53,899 bases of DNA from Ilumatobacteraceae bacterium (GTDB taxonomy: Bacteria; Actinomycetota; Acidimicrobiia; Acidimicrobiales; Ilumatobacteraceae). The notes beneath the pieces were generated by a model. It saw only the letters and a list, made by a program, of their open reading frames with translations, searched no databases and was not told the origin of the DNA. The position numbers and the translations under genes were made by a program. Of this stretch, positions 23,973-32,888 are shown in pieces (position 1 is the first letter of the stretch; every line of letters begins with the position of its first letter). Where the stretch lies: assembly GCA_024643255.1 (NCBI GenBank), contig JAHENF010000015.1, forward strand, positions 12,927 to 66,825, given 5' to 3'.

Positions 23973-25898
23973 ATGTCCTCGACCGCCCAGGGTCGGCACC
24001 GCTACCGGCCGCTCGATCGCCTGACCGAACCGCTGGTTCGAGATGACGGAACGTTGCGCCCGGCGACGTGGGACGAGGCACTCGACCGGGCCGCCGCGGG
24101 GTTTCGTTCGGCCCGTGCGGTGACCGGCGGCTCGTCGATCGGCGTGTTCTCGTGCTCGAAGTCGACCAACGAGATGAACTTCGTCGCGCAGAAGCTCGCC
24201 CGCGTCGCGTTCGCCACCAACAACATCGACAGCTGCAACCGAACTTGACACGCTCCCTCCGTGGTCGGTCTGGCCACCGTGTTCGGAGCCGGCGGCGGGA
24301 CGTCGTCGTACGCCGAGGCTGAAGCGGCCGACGTGATCGTGATGTGGGGCTCGAACGCCCGCAATGCCCATCCGATCTACTTCCATCACGTCCTCCAGGC
24401 GGTGCGGCGCGGCGCGAAGTTGTTCGTCGTCGATCCACGACGGTCGGAGACCGCCCAGTTCGCGGATCGCTGGCTCGGCCTCGAGGTCGGCACCGACATC
24501 GCCCTGTCGAACACGATCGCCCGCGAGATCATCACCGCCGGACTCGCGCACGCGGACTTCATCCGCAACGCGACGACCGGCTTCGAGGAGTACGCCGCGT
24601 CGGTCGAGGGTTGGACGCTCGAGCGCGGCAGCGAGGTCACCGGAGTGCCGGCCGACGCGATCCGCGAACTGGCGCACGCCTATGCCGGAGCGACGGCGGC
24701 ACAGCTGTGCTGGACGCTCGGCATCACCGAGCACCACAACGGCGTCGACAACGTGCTCTCGCTGTGCAACCTCGCGCTCCTCACCGGCCAGGTCGGCCGC
24801 TACGGCGCCGGGCTGTCACCGCTGCGGGGACAGAACAACGTGCAGGGTGGCGGCGACATGGGTGCACTCCCCAACAAGCTGCCAGGGTTCCAGGACGTCG
24901 AGGACGATGTCGCGAGGGCGAAGTTCGAGGCGGAATGGGCGACCACGATCCCCGCGACCGACGGATGGCACCTCACCGAGATGTTCGACGCGATGGAACG
25001 CGGTGATCTCCGGTCGTTGCTCGTCGTCGGCGAGAACCCTGCACAGTCCGAGGCCGACGTGAGTCGAGCGGTCGATCTGCTCGGTGGGCTCGATCACCTC
25101 GTCGTACTCGACATCCACCGGACGAAGACCGCGGAGCTCGCCGACGTCGTGCTGCCCGGCTCGGCGTCGTGGTGCGAGTCCGATGGCACGGTGACCAATT
25201 CCGAACGGCGGGTGCAACGGGTCCGCAAGGCACTCGATCCGCCCGGCGCCGCCCGCGACGACATCGACATCCTGCTCGACCTCGCGACCCGACTCGGTCA
25301 CGACTGGCCCTACGACACGCACGAGGACGTGTGGAACGAGCTGCGCCGCTTGTCGCCGATGCATGCAGGGATGTCATGGGACCGCCTCGAATCCCTCGGT
25401 GGCATCCAGTGGCCGTGCTACTCCGACGACACGCTGGAGCCCCCGTTCCTGCACGGTCGCCTCTGGGCCGCCGACCCAGCCGATCGAGGACGCCCGGCGC
25501 CGTTCAGCTCGGTGACGCACGTCCCTCCGGCCGAGCCGATCACCGACGAGTTCCCGATGCGGCTCACCACCGGCCGTCGTCTCGATTCGTACAACACCGG
25601 CGTCCAGTCCGGCGGGTACCGCAGCCCGACCCGACTCGGCGAGACGATCGACATCTCTCCCGCCGATGCCCGGTCGCTCGAACTCACCGACGGTGAGTTC
25701 GTCCGGGTGACGTCACCACGCGGAAGCGTCGAGGCGCCGGTGCGCATCGACCGTGGGTTGCGCGCCGGCCTCGTGTTCATGACCTTCCACTTCCCCGACG
25801 AGATCGACGTCAACCAGCTCACGATCGACGCGACCGATCCGAAGTCGGGCACTGCCGAGTTCAAGGCCGCAGCCGTGCGGATCGAGAAGTTGCCGTGA
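23973..25898 (+). CDS. fdhA: Selenocysteine-containing formate dehydrogenase, catalytic Mo/W-bis-MGD subunit (TGA at 24246-24248 read as Sec)
   Basis: This is one reading frame with an in-frame TGA at codon 92. Upstream it ends NNIDSCNRT and downstream resumes HAPSVVGLATVFGAGG. In formate dehydrogenases this is the SCxRx-[U/C]-HxPSV active site, where Sec or Cys binds molybdenum and the next His takes part in catalysis. A SECIS hairpin follows. The total is 641 residues: Mo-cofactor domains, then a C-terminal guanine-dinucleotide-binding domain with GxxNPAQSE-like VGENPAQSEADV and TGRRLDSYNTG. The usual N-terminal [4Fe-4S] domain is missing and lies on the 27636 gene. It oxidises formate to CO2. 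ATG 23973 and GTG 23964 are both possible starts. Confidence 0.9.
24246..24290 (+). promoter_or_regulatory. Bacterial SECIS element for selenocysteine insertion
   Basis: Directly after the UGA, an outer stem GCUCC/GGAGC (24252-24256 with 24285-24289) encloses an upper stem GUGGUC/GGCCAC (24261-24266 with 24272-24277). The apical loop is GGUCU (24267-24271). As I recall the E. coli fdhF SECIS, its apical loop has the same GGUCU at the same distance from UGA. SelB would bind here to direct Sec-tRNA to the UGA. Confidence 0.85.
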
Positions 25899-25923
25899 CG
25901 ACACCGACCCACCCTCGAGCGTC

Positions 25924-27639
25924 ATGGATCTGAAGACCCGCGAGGTCGAGCCCACCCCGGCAGAGCGTGCCGCCATCGACGCCGTGCTCGGGACCGACGA
26001 ATCGCAGGGCGCACACGATCGGACAGGAGGGCAGTCATCACGCGTGCGCCGACACCTGCTGCTGCCCACCCTGCACGCACTCAACGACCGCGTGGGGTGG
26101 ATCAGCCCACCGGCGATCGACCACGTCGCCGAACGCCTCGACGTGTCGCCCGCTGAAATCCACGGGGTCGTCACCTTCTACGGGCTGTTCTCGACCCACG
26201 AGCGGCCGGCGCGTCAGGTCCATGTCTGTGTCGACCTCGTCTGCCGAATCGAAGGCGGCACCCGCATCCTTCCCGACGGCGCACACCCGTCGCCGTGTCT
26301 CGGGATGTGCGAGCAGGCCCCCGCCGTCCTCGTCACCGACGCCGGCGATCCAGGGCGTCGCACCGCAATGGGTGGCGTCATGGGCGACCAGTTGAAGGAG
26401 CTTGCGGCGGGCATGCCGGTCTCGGCCCCCGAACGACGCACGACGGCGTCGGTTCCGCAGGCCGCTGATCCTGGCCTGGTGCTGCTGCGCCGAGCCGGAG
26501 GTGGAGATCCGCTGGACTTCGACGCCTGGGTCGCCGACGGTGGTCTGCGAGCACTCGATCGCGCGCGCGAGGTCGGGCCGGAGGGCGTGATCGAGTTGAT
26601 CGATGCCGCCGGACTCCTCGGTCGTGGCGGTGCCGCCTTCCCGACAGCGAGGAAGTGGCGGGCGGTGCGCGGCCAGGGTGCCACCCCCCGTCATCTCGTC
26701 TGCAACGCCGACGAATCGGAGCCGGGCACGTTCAAGGATCGCGTGCTGATCGAGAACGATCCGTTCGCGCTGCTCGAGTCGATGACGATCGCCGCGCTCG
26801 CCGCGGACTGCGCTCGCGGCTGGATCTACCTGCGCGGCGAATACCCCGGTGTCGAAGCCACGTTGATGTCCGCAATCGAGCGCTTCCGAGCCGAAGGAAT
26901 CCTCGGCGCGGACTTCGACATCACGATTCGTCGTGGAGCGGGCGCCTACATCTGCGGCGAGGAGACGGCGATCTTCAACTCGATCGAGGGGTTCCGCGGC
27001 GAGCCGCGCAACAAGCCGCCGTACCCCTTCGAGGTCGGTCTGTTCGGCGCACCGACGGTGGTCAACAACGTCGAGACGCTGATGAATGTGCCGTCGATCG
27101 TGCTCGGTCGCACGACATCGAATCGGCGACTGTTCTGCCTCTCGGGTGCCGTCGCCGTGCCCGGCGTGTACGAGGTGGAACTCGGTCTCACGCTGGGCGA
27201 CCTCATCGGGCTCGCCGGTGGGCTGCGACCCGGCTCGGAACTGCAGGCGATCCTGCTCGGCGGCGCGGCCGGTCGCTACGTGGCGCCCGATGCGACCGAC
27301 CTCGTCCTCGACGACGACTCGATTCGAGCGGCCGGCCTCACGCTCGGTTCAGGCGTCGTCATGGTCGTCGACCAGCACGTGGATCTCGTCGATCAGATCC
27401 GCAGGATCGCCGCGTTCTTCCGTGACGAGTCGTGCGGGCAGTGCGTGCCGTGCCGGGTCGGGACCGTCCGCCAGGAGGAGGTGCTCGAACGGCTCGCCAA
27501 CGGTGTGCGCGACGGGCAGGTCGAGTTGCTCGCCGACATCGGGCGGGCGATGACCGACGCGTCGATCTGTGGGCTCGGCCAGACCGCCCATCACGCAATC
27601 GAGTCGGCCGTGGTGACCCTCGGGGTGTTCAGGCGATGA
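25924..27639 (+). CDS. fdhB: Formate dehydrogenase diaphorase subunit: NuoE-NuoF fusion (NAD/FMN/Fe-S)
   Basis: This 571-residue fusion has a NuoE-like thioredoxin-fold [2Fe-2S] domain (about 45-160), with cysteines 102, 107, 125 and 129 in the C-x4-C / C-x3-C pattern. A NuoF-like domain follows: GRGGAAFP (233-240, FMN/NAD loop), CNADESEPG (260-268), and a [4Fe-4S] site with Cys504, 507, 510 and 549. It passes electrons from the catalytic subunit to NAD+. It starts 25 bases after fdhA and its stop overlaps the next start as ATGA. The gene order shows a soluble, NAD-linked formate dehydrogenase. Confidence 0.93.
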   Translation: MDLKTREVEPTPAERAAIDAVLGTDESQGAHDRTGGQSSRVRRHLLLPTLHALNDRVGWISPPAIDHVAERLDVSPAEIHGVVTFYGLFSTHERPARQVHVCVDLVCRIEGGTRILPDGAHPSPCLGMCEQAPAVLVTDAGDPGRRTAMGGVMGDQLKELAAGMPVSAPERRTTASVPQAADPGLVLLRRAGGGDPLDFDAWVADGGLRALDRAREVGPEGVIELIDAAGLLGRGGAAFPTARKWRAVRGQGATPRHLVCNADESEPGTFKDRVLIENDPFALLESMTIAALAADCARGWIYLRGEYPGVEATLMSAIERFRAEGILGADFDITIRRGAGAYICGEETAIFNSIEGFRGEPRNKPPYPFEVGLFGAPTVVNNVETLMNVPSIVLGRTTSNRRLFCLSGAVAVPGVYEVELGLTLGDLIGLAGGLRPGSELQAILLGGAAGRYVAPDATDLVLDDDSIRAAGLTLGSGVVMVVDQHVDLVDQIRRIAAFFRDESCGQCVPCRVGTVRQEEVLERLANGVRDGQVELLADIGRAMTDASICGLGQTAHHAIESAVVTLGVFRR

Positions 27640-28511
27640 ACGACGTCCCCGTCTCGATCCGCGACACCGACCCCTTGCCGACCGTCACGGCGACGATCGA
27701 CGGTGCCGACGTGACCGTCGCCGCGGGCACGACGATCCTGCAGGCATGCGGTGGACGCGACGGCGAGATCCCTACCCTCTGCTACGGCGACACGATCACC
27801 CCGAAGAACGCCTGTCGGCTCTGCGTGGTCGAGGTCGAGGGTTCGCGGGCGCTCGCGCCGGCGTGCTCGCGGCCCGTCGAGGCCGACATGGTGGTGCGCA
27901 CCCGGTCCGAGCGGGTCGATCACGCGCGCCGAATGGTGCTCGAATTCCTCGGCTCGTCGGTCGACCTGTCGCTCACCGCGAACGTGACCGCCTGGAACGC
28001 TCAGTACGGCGTCGACCTCGACCGGTACGGCGCCGATGCGGCGACGGTTGCCCGACCGGTGAAGGTCGACAACGACCTGTACGTCCGCGACTACTCGAAG
28101 TGCATCCTCTGTTATCAGTGCGTCGACGCCTGCGGCGAGCAGTGGCAGCACAGCTTCGTCATCGAGATCGCCGGTCGCGGCTTCGATGCCCACGTGTCGA
28201 CCGAGCACGACGTGACGTTGCCCGATTCGGCGTGCGTCTACTGCGGCAACTGCATCCAGGTGTGCCCGACGGGAGCCCTGGTGCCGGCCGTCGAATTCGA
28301 CATGCGGGCAGCAGGCACATGGGACGAGGATCGTCAGGTGGTGACCGAGACGATCTGTGGGTTCTGCGGTGTCGGATGCGGGCTCGAACTCCACGTGCAG
28401 GACAACACGATCGTCAAGGTCACCTCACCGCCGGACAACCCCATCACGCACGGCAATCTGTGCATCAAGGGTCGGTTCGGGTTCCAGCATGCCCAGAACC
28501 GCCCCGGCTGA
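27636..28511 (+). CDS. Formate dehydrogenase iron-sulfur subunit carrying the detached N-terminal domains of the catalytic subunit
   Basis: The 291 residues contain, in order, a plant-type [2Fe-2S] domain (Cys49, 60, 63, 77) and two ferredoxin-type [4Fe-4S] sites (Cys156, 159, 162, 166 and 200, 203, 206, 210). Last comes the molybdopterin-oxidoreductase Fe4S4 domain (Cys241, 244, 248, 276) with GNLCIKGRFGF near the end. In usual NAD-dependent formate dehydrogenases these lie at the N-terminus of FdhA and lead straight into 'RLTEPL'. Here the protein stops just there, and fdhA begins with RPLDRLTEPL. So electron-transfer and active-site cluster domains are supplied in trans. The 3' end overlaps convergent fdhD by 47 bases. 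Confidence 0.9.
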   Translation: MNDVPVSIRDTDPLPTVTATIDGADVTVAAGTTILQACGGRDGEIPTLCYGDTITPKNACRLCVVEVEGSRALAPACSRPVEADMVVRTRSERVDHARRMVLEFLGSSVDLSLTANVTAWNAQYGVDLDRYGADAATVARPVKVDNDLYVRDYSKCILCYQCVDACGEQWQHSFVIEIAGRGFDAHVSTEHDVTLPDSACVYCGNCIQVCPTGALVPAVEFDMRAAGTWDEDRQVVTETICGFCGVGCGLELHVQDNTIVKVTSPPDNPITHGNLCIKGRFGFQHAQNRPG

Positions 28512-29322
28512 TCCGTTCCGGCGCGTACACGTTGAAGCCGTCGTCGCGGACGAAGCCGGCGAGCACCATGCCGGCGCGGCGGGCGGCCCCGACCGCAAGC
28601 GCGGTCGGGGCACTCACCGCCACCAACGTCGAGAACCCGGCGGCCCACGCCTTCTGCACCATCTCGATGCTGGCCCGACCGCTCACGAAGAGACCGAGTT
28701 CGTCGGCGGGCAGCACGCCGACGCCACCGAGCAGCATCGAGCCGACCACCTTGTCGACTGCGTTGTGGCGGCCGACGTCCTCGCGGATCACGAGCACCTC
28801 ACCTGACCGATCGAACGCGGCGGCGGCGTGGACCGCGCCGGTGGCGGCGAAGAGGCCCTGCGTGGCGGACAGTCGCTGCGGGATCGATGCGAGCACGTCG
28901 AGGTCGAACGGATCGCACGGAGGGAGGGGCTCGAGCCGGTCACACATCGCGTCGAGTTGCTCGCTGCCGCACCAGCCACAGCTCGACGACACCGTTCCCA
29001 GCCGCGCGGTCGGCACCGGCGCGCTGGCGCCCGTCTCGACGGTGACGACGTTGAACTCGGTGTCGACGGCACTGCCGCTCGCGCAGTAGCGCACACCCGT
29101 GATGCCCGCCGCGCCGATCAGTCCCTCGCTGAAGCAGAAGCCTGCGGCCAGTTCGAAGTCGTGGCCCGGTGTGCGCATCGTGGTCGACACGACGGCACCG
29201 TCGAGCTGGATCGTCATCGGCTCCTCGACGATGAGTTCGTCGAACACGGTGCGTGTCACCCGCTCCGCCCCGAGGCCCTCCACCCGGGTGACGCGCAGAC
29301 GCTCCTTGCGACGTCGCGGCAT
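28465..29322 (-). CDS. fdhD: Formate dehydrogenase accessory sulfurtransferase FdhD
   Basis: This 285-residue FdhD homologue has the sulfur-transfer cysteine pair in SSSCGWCGS (Cys115, Cys118) and the cofactor-side conserved blocks EPMTIQLDG, TPGHDFELAAGF, REDVGRHNAVDKV and GRASIEMVQKA. FdhD passes sulfur from a cysteine desulfurase to the bis-MGD cofactor, which formate dehydrogenase needs to be active. It converges on the Fe-S subunit gene, with 47 bases of antisense overlap at the 3' ends. The ATG at 29322 overlaps the upstream gene's stop (TGATG), so the pair is translationally coupled. Confidence 0.95.
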   Translation of the reverse strand: MPRRRKERLRVTRVEGLGAERVTRTVFDELIVEEPMTIQLDGAVVSTTMRTPGHDFELAAGFCFSEGLIGAAGITGVRYCASGSAVDTEFNVVTVETGASAPVPTARLGTVSSSCGWCGSEQLDAMCDRLEPLPPCDPFDLDVLASIPQRLSATQGLFAATGAVHAAAAFDRSGEVLVIREDVGRHNAVDKVVGSMLLGGVGVLPADELGLFVSGRASIEMVQKAWAAGFSTLVAVSAPTALAVGAARRAGMVLAGFVRDDGFNVYAPERISRGGSGHAGTRTDP

Positions 29323-29612
29323 CAGGCGTATCCGGGCCGACCGTAGGGGCTTCGACGAGCGGTCCCGAACCAGTTGCCGATGTCGACCAGGAAGGCGAAC
29401 GCGACGATCACCCAGCCGAATCCGTTGATCGGGTCACCCCACTGATCCATCAGCACGTAGGCGAGCGTCGTGTACGGCAGGAACAACCACCCGATGAATC
29501 CGATCCAGAAGCTGTCGAACGCCGTGTCGTTCCAGTTGGTGAACAGTTCGAGCAACACGATCGCCGTTCGCGGGAACACCGCGCCCATGACCAGGAACAG
29601 ACAGCCGCACAT
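29322..29612 (-). CDS. Small membrane protein cotranscribed with fdhD
   Basis: This 96-residue protein has an N-terminal span (CGCLFLVMGAVFPRTAIVLLELF), a second (FWIGFIGWLFLPYTTLAYVLM) and a third (GFGWVIVAFAFLVDIGNWF), with a short charged tail. The family is unknown to me. Its stop codon shares one base with the fdhD start, so it is likely part of the fdhD transcript. Whether it is related to formate dehydrogenase is open. The start codon is ATG at 29612, divergent from the M23 lipoprotein gene. Confidence 0.78.
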   Translation of the reverse strand: MCGCLFLVMGAVFPRTAIVLLELFTNWNDTAFDSFWIGFIGWLFLPYTTLAYVLMDQWGDPINGFGWVIVAFAFLVDIGNWFGTARRSPYGRPGYA

Positions 29613-29689
29613 GCCCGCAGACTACGCCGCCACCGCAACCGCCAGAAGTGGCAAGCTGCGTCCATGCACGTGACGATCCCGGTCCGATC

Positions 29690-30448
29690 GTGCTGACTCA
29701 CCGGATACGTGCGGTGCTGTCCGCGCTGACGCTCGCAACCTTCATCGCCGGATGTGCGCAGCCCGACGCAGTCGACGACCGTGCGAGCACCTCGACGGCT
29801 GCTTCGGCGACGACCGAGGCGGCAACGACCACACCACCGGCCTCCACCACCGCTCCCGCCTCGACGGTCGCCACCACGACCACGACGACGACCGTTCCGG
29901 CCACGACACCGTACGTGGTGCCGGTCGCCGACATCGCCGACGCCGGCTGGGGTACGACGCACGCCGGCTACACGGCCACCGACATCTTCATCGACTGTGG
30001 CGCGCAGGTGGTCTCGCCGGTGAACGGCCGGGTGATCCAGGTGCGCACGGTCGACCAGTGGGATCCGTCGGTCGACAATCCGGCGACGCGTGGCGGACGT
30101 TCGGTGGCGATCCTGGGCGACGACGGTGTCCGTTACTACGTGGCTCACCTCGACACGATCGCCGTCGGCGAGGAGCAACGAGTGGGAGTCGGCGAGGCGA
30201 TCGCAACGGTCGGGCGCACGGGTCGCTCGTCGGCATGCCACGTCCACTTCGCGATCTCACCTCCGTGCCCCGGCCCCGAGTGGTCGGTGCGGCGCGGCGT
30301 GATCTGGCCGTACCCCTACCTCGATGCGTGGGAGCTCGGCGAGCAACGCAGCCCCGCCGGGGAGATCGAGCGGTGGATCGCCGACCACCCCGATGGATGC
30401 GCGGCCGCGATGGCCGACCCGTTCGCCGCCGACGCCGCCGGCCCCTGA
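29690..30448 (+). CDS. Lipoprotein with M23 (LytM-like) peptidase domain
   Basis: This 252-residue protein is led by a lipoprotein signal peptide with lipobox FIAGC (Cys22). A Thr/Ala/Pro-rich linker of about 60 residues follows, then an M23 domain. The first metal motif is THAGYTATD (His...Asp) and the second is ACHVHF (HxH). Such domains cut peptidoglycan cross-bridges or act as inactive regulators of cell-wall enzymes; the ligands seen suggest activity is possible. The GTG at 29690 places the lipobox at the usual distance. It is divergent from the fdhD-linked gene. A Thr-rich linker is a recurring feature of the secreted proteins in this window. Confidence 0.82.
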   Translation: MLTHRIRAVLSALTLATFIAGCAQPDAVDDRASTSTAASATTEAATTTPPASTTAPASTVATTTTTTTVPATTPYVVPVADIADAGWGTTHAGYTATDIFIDCGAQVVSPVNGRVIQVRTVDQWDPSVDNPATRGGRSVAILGDDGVRYYVAHLDTIAVGEEQRVGVGEAIATVGRTGRSSACHVHFAISPPCPGPEWSVRRGVIWPYPYLDAWELGEQRSPAGEIERWIADHPDGCAAAMADPFAADAAGP

Positions 30449-30533
30449 CGACGCCAGTCGATCCGCGCGGTCCGCTGCGTCGCCTCCGTCGCCCGTCGAC
30501 GAAGCTGGGAGCCCACTGCACCCCGGGGGGACG

Positions 30534-31439
30534 ATGAGATACACGGTCAACCTGCTCGATGCCACCATCGATCCTGTCGCGTGGGCACGCGACCGTGAGG
30601 CAGAGGGCTGGCACGGCCTGTCGGTCGCCGACCACGTCTTCACCGGCCGCCGCGCGTACCCGCACGTCTGGGTGACGGCGACCGCGATGGCGATGGCGAC
30701 CACCCAGGTGACGATCTCGACGGCGTTCGTCAACAACCTGTTCCGATCGCCGGTGGAGGTCGCCCAAGCGGCGCTGCAGTTGCAGCGCGTCAGTGGCGGC
30801 CGATTCGAACTCGGCCTCGGAGCCGGATGGGCCGACGACGAGGTCACCGGATCGGGGCTGCGCTACCCGCCGCCCGGCGAACGAGCCGGCATGTACGCCG
30901 AAGCCGCCCGGATCGTCCGGACCCTCATGCACGAGCAGGCGTGCAGCTTCCACGGCGAGCACTACGACATCGACATTCCGAAGCTCGGGCCGACGCTCAC
31001 CGACGAAGGCCTCACTCCCCCGCTGCTCGTCGGCTCCGTCGGCGGCCCGAGAACCACGCGGGAGGTCACGCCGCACCTCGACCGGGTGGAGATCAAAGCG
31101 CAGAGCGCTGCGACCCGCAACGGTGCGCTCGATCTGGCCGTGATGGCCGGGGTCACCGATGCACATCTGCTCGACATGATCGAACGGGTCCGCGCCGTGA
31201 ATCCGACAATCGAGATCACCATGTTCACCTTGTTCAGCGTCGGCGACGACGACGCGACACGGAACCTCAGCGCGGCGATGGACGCCGGAGGCGGTCTGTT
31301 CCGGCGCTTCTTCGGATCGGCCGCCCAGGTGGCGGACGGTCTCGCCTGGCTGGAGACACTCGGAATCTCCGCAGCGTCGCTCAGCCCGATGACGCCCCAC
31401 GCGCTCGAGGCGCTCGCCCCGGCGGTGCTGCACCGATGA
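30534..31439 (+). CDS. LLM-class (luciferase-like, probably F420-dependent) oxidoreductase
   Basis: This 301-residue luciferase-like TIM-barrel protein has SVADHVF early, RSPVEVAQAALQLQRVSGGRFELGLGAGW (in two parts) in the middle, and the family's C-terminal helices. Actinobacterial members of this size usually use F420H2, though FMN is possible. The ATG at 30534 follows GGGGGG, and its stop overlaps the SnoaL-like gene as ATGA. It starts an operon of LLM, SnoaL-like and LLM genes, followed by a Rieske oxygenase. That suggests stepwise oxidation of an unknown organic compound. Confidence 0.88.
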   Translation: MRYTVNLLDATIDPVAWARDREAEGWHGLSVADHVFTGRRAYPHVWVTATAMAMATTQVTISTAFVNNLFRSPVEVAQAALQLQRVSGGRFELGLGAGWADDEVTGSGLRYPPPGERAGMYAEAARIVRTLMHEQACSFHGEHYDIDIPKLGPTLTDEGLTPPLLVGSVGGPRTTREVTPHLDRVEIKAQSAATRNGALDLAVMAGVTDAHLLDMIERVRAVNPTIEITMFTLFSVGDDDATRNLSAAMDAGGGLFRRFFGSAAQVADGLAWLETLGISAASLSPMTPHALEALAPAVLHR

Positions 31440-31921
31440 TCGACCACGACGCCATTCACGACATCACGCGCACGGTGTACGAGTTCGCCTACGGGATCGA
31501 CACCCGCGACTGGGAGCGCTACCGGAACATCTTCGCCCCCGAGGTGGAGTTCGACTACGAGTCGTACCACGGCCGCCCGGCGACCCGAATGACACCTGAC
31601 GCATGGATCGATGCGGTCACGCAGCTCTTCATGGGCCTCGACGCCACCCAGCACTCGATGAGCAATCCGCTCGTCGACATCGGCACCGACGGCACCGAAG
31701 CGCGCTGTCGGATGTACATGCAGGCCGCGCACTTCCTCGCCCACGACGGCATCACCGACGAGTTCACCATCGGCGGTTACTACGACGACCACCTCGTGGT
31801 CGACGCCGCCGGCGTCTGGCGGATCGATGCCGTGAAACTGACGGTGTGGTGGCGTCGCGGCAACGACGACATCATGCGGCTCGCCCACGAGCGGACGCGG
31901 TCGGCTCGTCGGACGGACTGA
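31436..31921 (+). CDS. SnoaL-like/NTF2-fold protein
   Basis: This 161-residue protein has an NTF2-like fold pattern: an N-terminal helix with YEFAYGIDTRDWERYRNIF, then strands including AAHFLAHDGITDEFTIGGYY (in two parts), and a final VWRIDAVKLTVWW strand. SnoaL-like proteins are hydratases, isomerases or cyclases, or small-subunit-like partners of ring-hydroxylating enzymes. Its ATG overlaps the previous stop (ATGA), so it is coupled to the LLM gene. The exact reaction is unknown. Confidence 0.88.
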   Translation: MIDHDAIHDITRTVYEFAYGIDTRDWERYRNIFAPEVEFDYESYHGRPATRMTPDAWIDAVTQLFMGLDATQHSMSNPLVDIGTDGTEARCRMYMQAAHFLAHDGITDEFTIGGYYDDHLVVDAAGVWRIDAVKLTVWWRRGNDDIMRLAHERTRSARRTD

Positions 31922-31941
31922 GGGCTGGGTACCGTCCGGTC

Positions 31942-32802
31942 GTGGAGATCGGCTTCGTCTACCCGCAGACCGAACTCGGCGGCGACCCCGGCGCGGTGCG
32001 CGCCATCGGTCGGGCCACCGAGCAACTCGGCTTCGATCACCTTCTGGCCTACGACCACGTGCTCGGCGCCACCCACGCCGATCGTGAACCGCCGCTGTGG
32101 GGTCCGTACACGGAGCGCGATCCGTTCCACGATCCGTTCGTCATGTTCGCCTACCTCGCCGGGATGACCGAACGGATCCACTTCGCCACCGGGGTCCTGA
32201 TCCTGCCGCAGCGCCAGACGGTGCTCGTCGCGAAGCAGGCTGCCGATCTCGACCTGTTGTCGGGCGGCCGCCTACGACTCGGTGTGGGCGTCGGTTGGAA
32301 CTACGTGGAGTACGACGCACTCGGCCAGGACTTCTCCACCCGTGGGCGTCGCGCCGACGAACAGATCGACCTGCTGCGCCGGCTCTGGACCGACGACCTG
32401 GTCGAATTCACCGGCGAGTTCGATGCCGTCGACCGGGCGACGTTGATCCCCCGCCCGATGGGCCCCATCCCGGTGTGGGTCGGCGGATTCAGCGAGGCCG
32501 CATTCCGACGCGGCGCGACCCTGGGCGACGGGTTCATGTACGCCGGCACCGAAGACCGTGTGATGGGGGCGTTGGAGCGGGTGCGGGAGCTGGGCGCTCG
32601 TGAGATCCCCGGGTTCGGGCACGATTTCGTGGCACTTCGCTCGGGGGGTGCCGCCGACGTCGCCGGCGCGGCCGAACGGTGGAGCGAGGCCGGCGGCACG
32701 CACTTCTCCGTGGTGTCGATGGGTCTGGGATTCGACTCCGTCGACGCGCACCTCGACTTCATGGGCGACGTGGCACGGCGTCTGGCCCTGCCCGGCGCCT
32801 GA
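31942..32802 (+). CDS. LLM-class flavin/F420-dependent oxidoreductase
   Basis: The protein of about 286 residues is a second luciferase-like TIM barrel, with LLAYDHVLGA early, then TGVLILPQRQTVLVAKQAADLD and GRLRLGVGVGWN in the middle, and GGFSEAAFRRGATLGDGFM in the last third. It is distinct in sequence from the enzyme at 30534. The start is GTG 31942, 20 bases after the SnoaL-like stop, so it belongs to the same operon. It likely oxidises or hydroxylates a substrate shared with its neighbours; cofactor is probably F420. Confidence 0.88.
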   Translation: MEIGFVYPQTELGGDPGAVRAIGRATEQLGFDHLLAYDHVLGATHADREPPLWGPYTERDPFHDPFVMFAYLAGMTERIHFATGVLILPQRQTVLVAKQAADLDLLSGGRLRLGVGVGWNYVEYDALGQDFSTRGRRADEQIDLLRRLWTDDLVEFTGEFDAVDRATLIPRPMGPIPVWVGGFSEAAFRRGATLGDGFMYAGTEDRVMGALERVRELGAREIPGFGHDFVALRSGGAADVAGAAERWSEAGGTHFSVVSMGLGFDSVDAHLDFMGDVARRLALPGA

Positions 32803-32888
32803 GAGCCGTCTCCGTTGACGGCGACCTACTTTCCGAAGCACGGTTCACCAACTCGACCGGCGCCGAAACCGCCTGACAGACTTCGGCG

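Noticed and set aside
24246-24248. The TGA as a nonsense mutation making fdhA a pseudogene
   Set aside because: The frame resumes at the active-site His, all later motifs are intact, fdhB, the Fe-S gene and fdhD are intact, and a SECIS hairpin follows; Sec is the better explanation.
29690-30448. Reading the M23 protein as an inactive lipoprotein only
   Set aside because: Both metal motifs (HAGYTATD and HVH) are present, so activity cannot be excluded.
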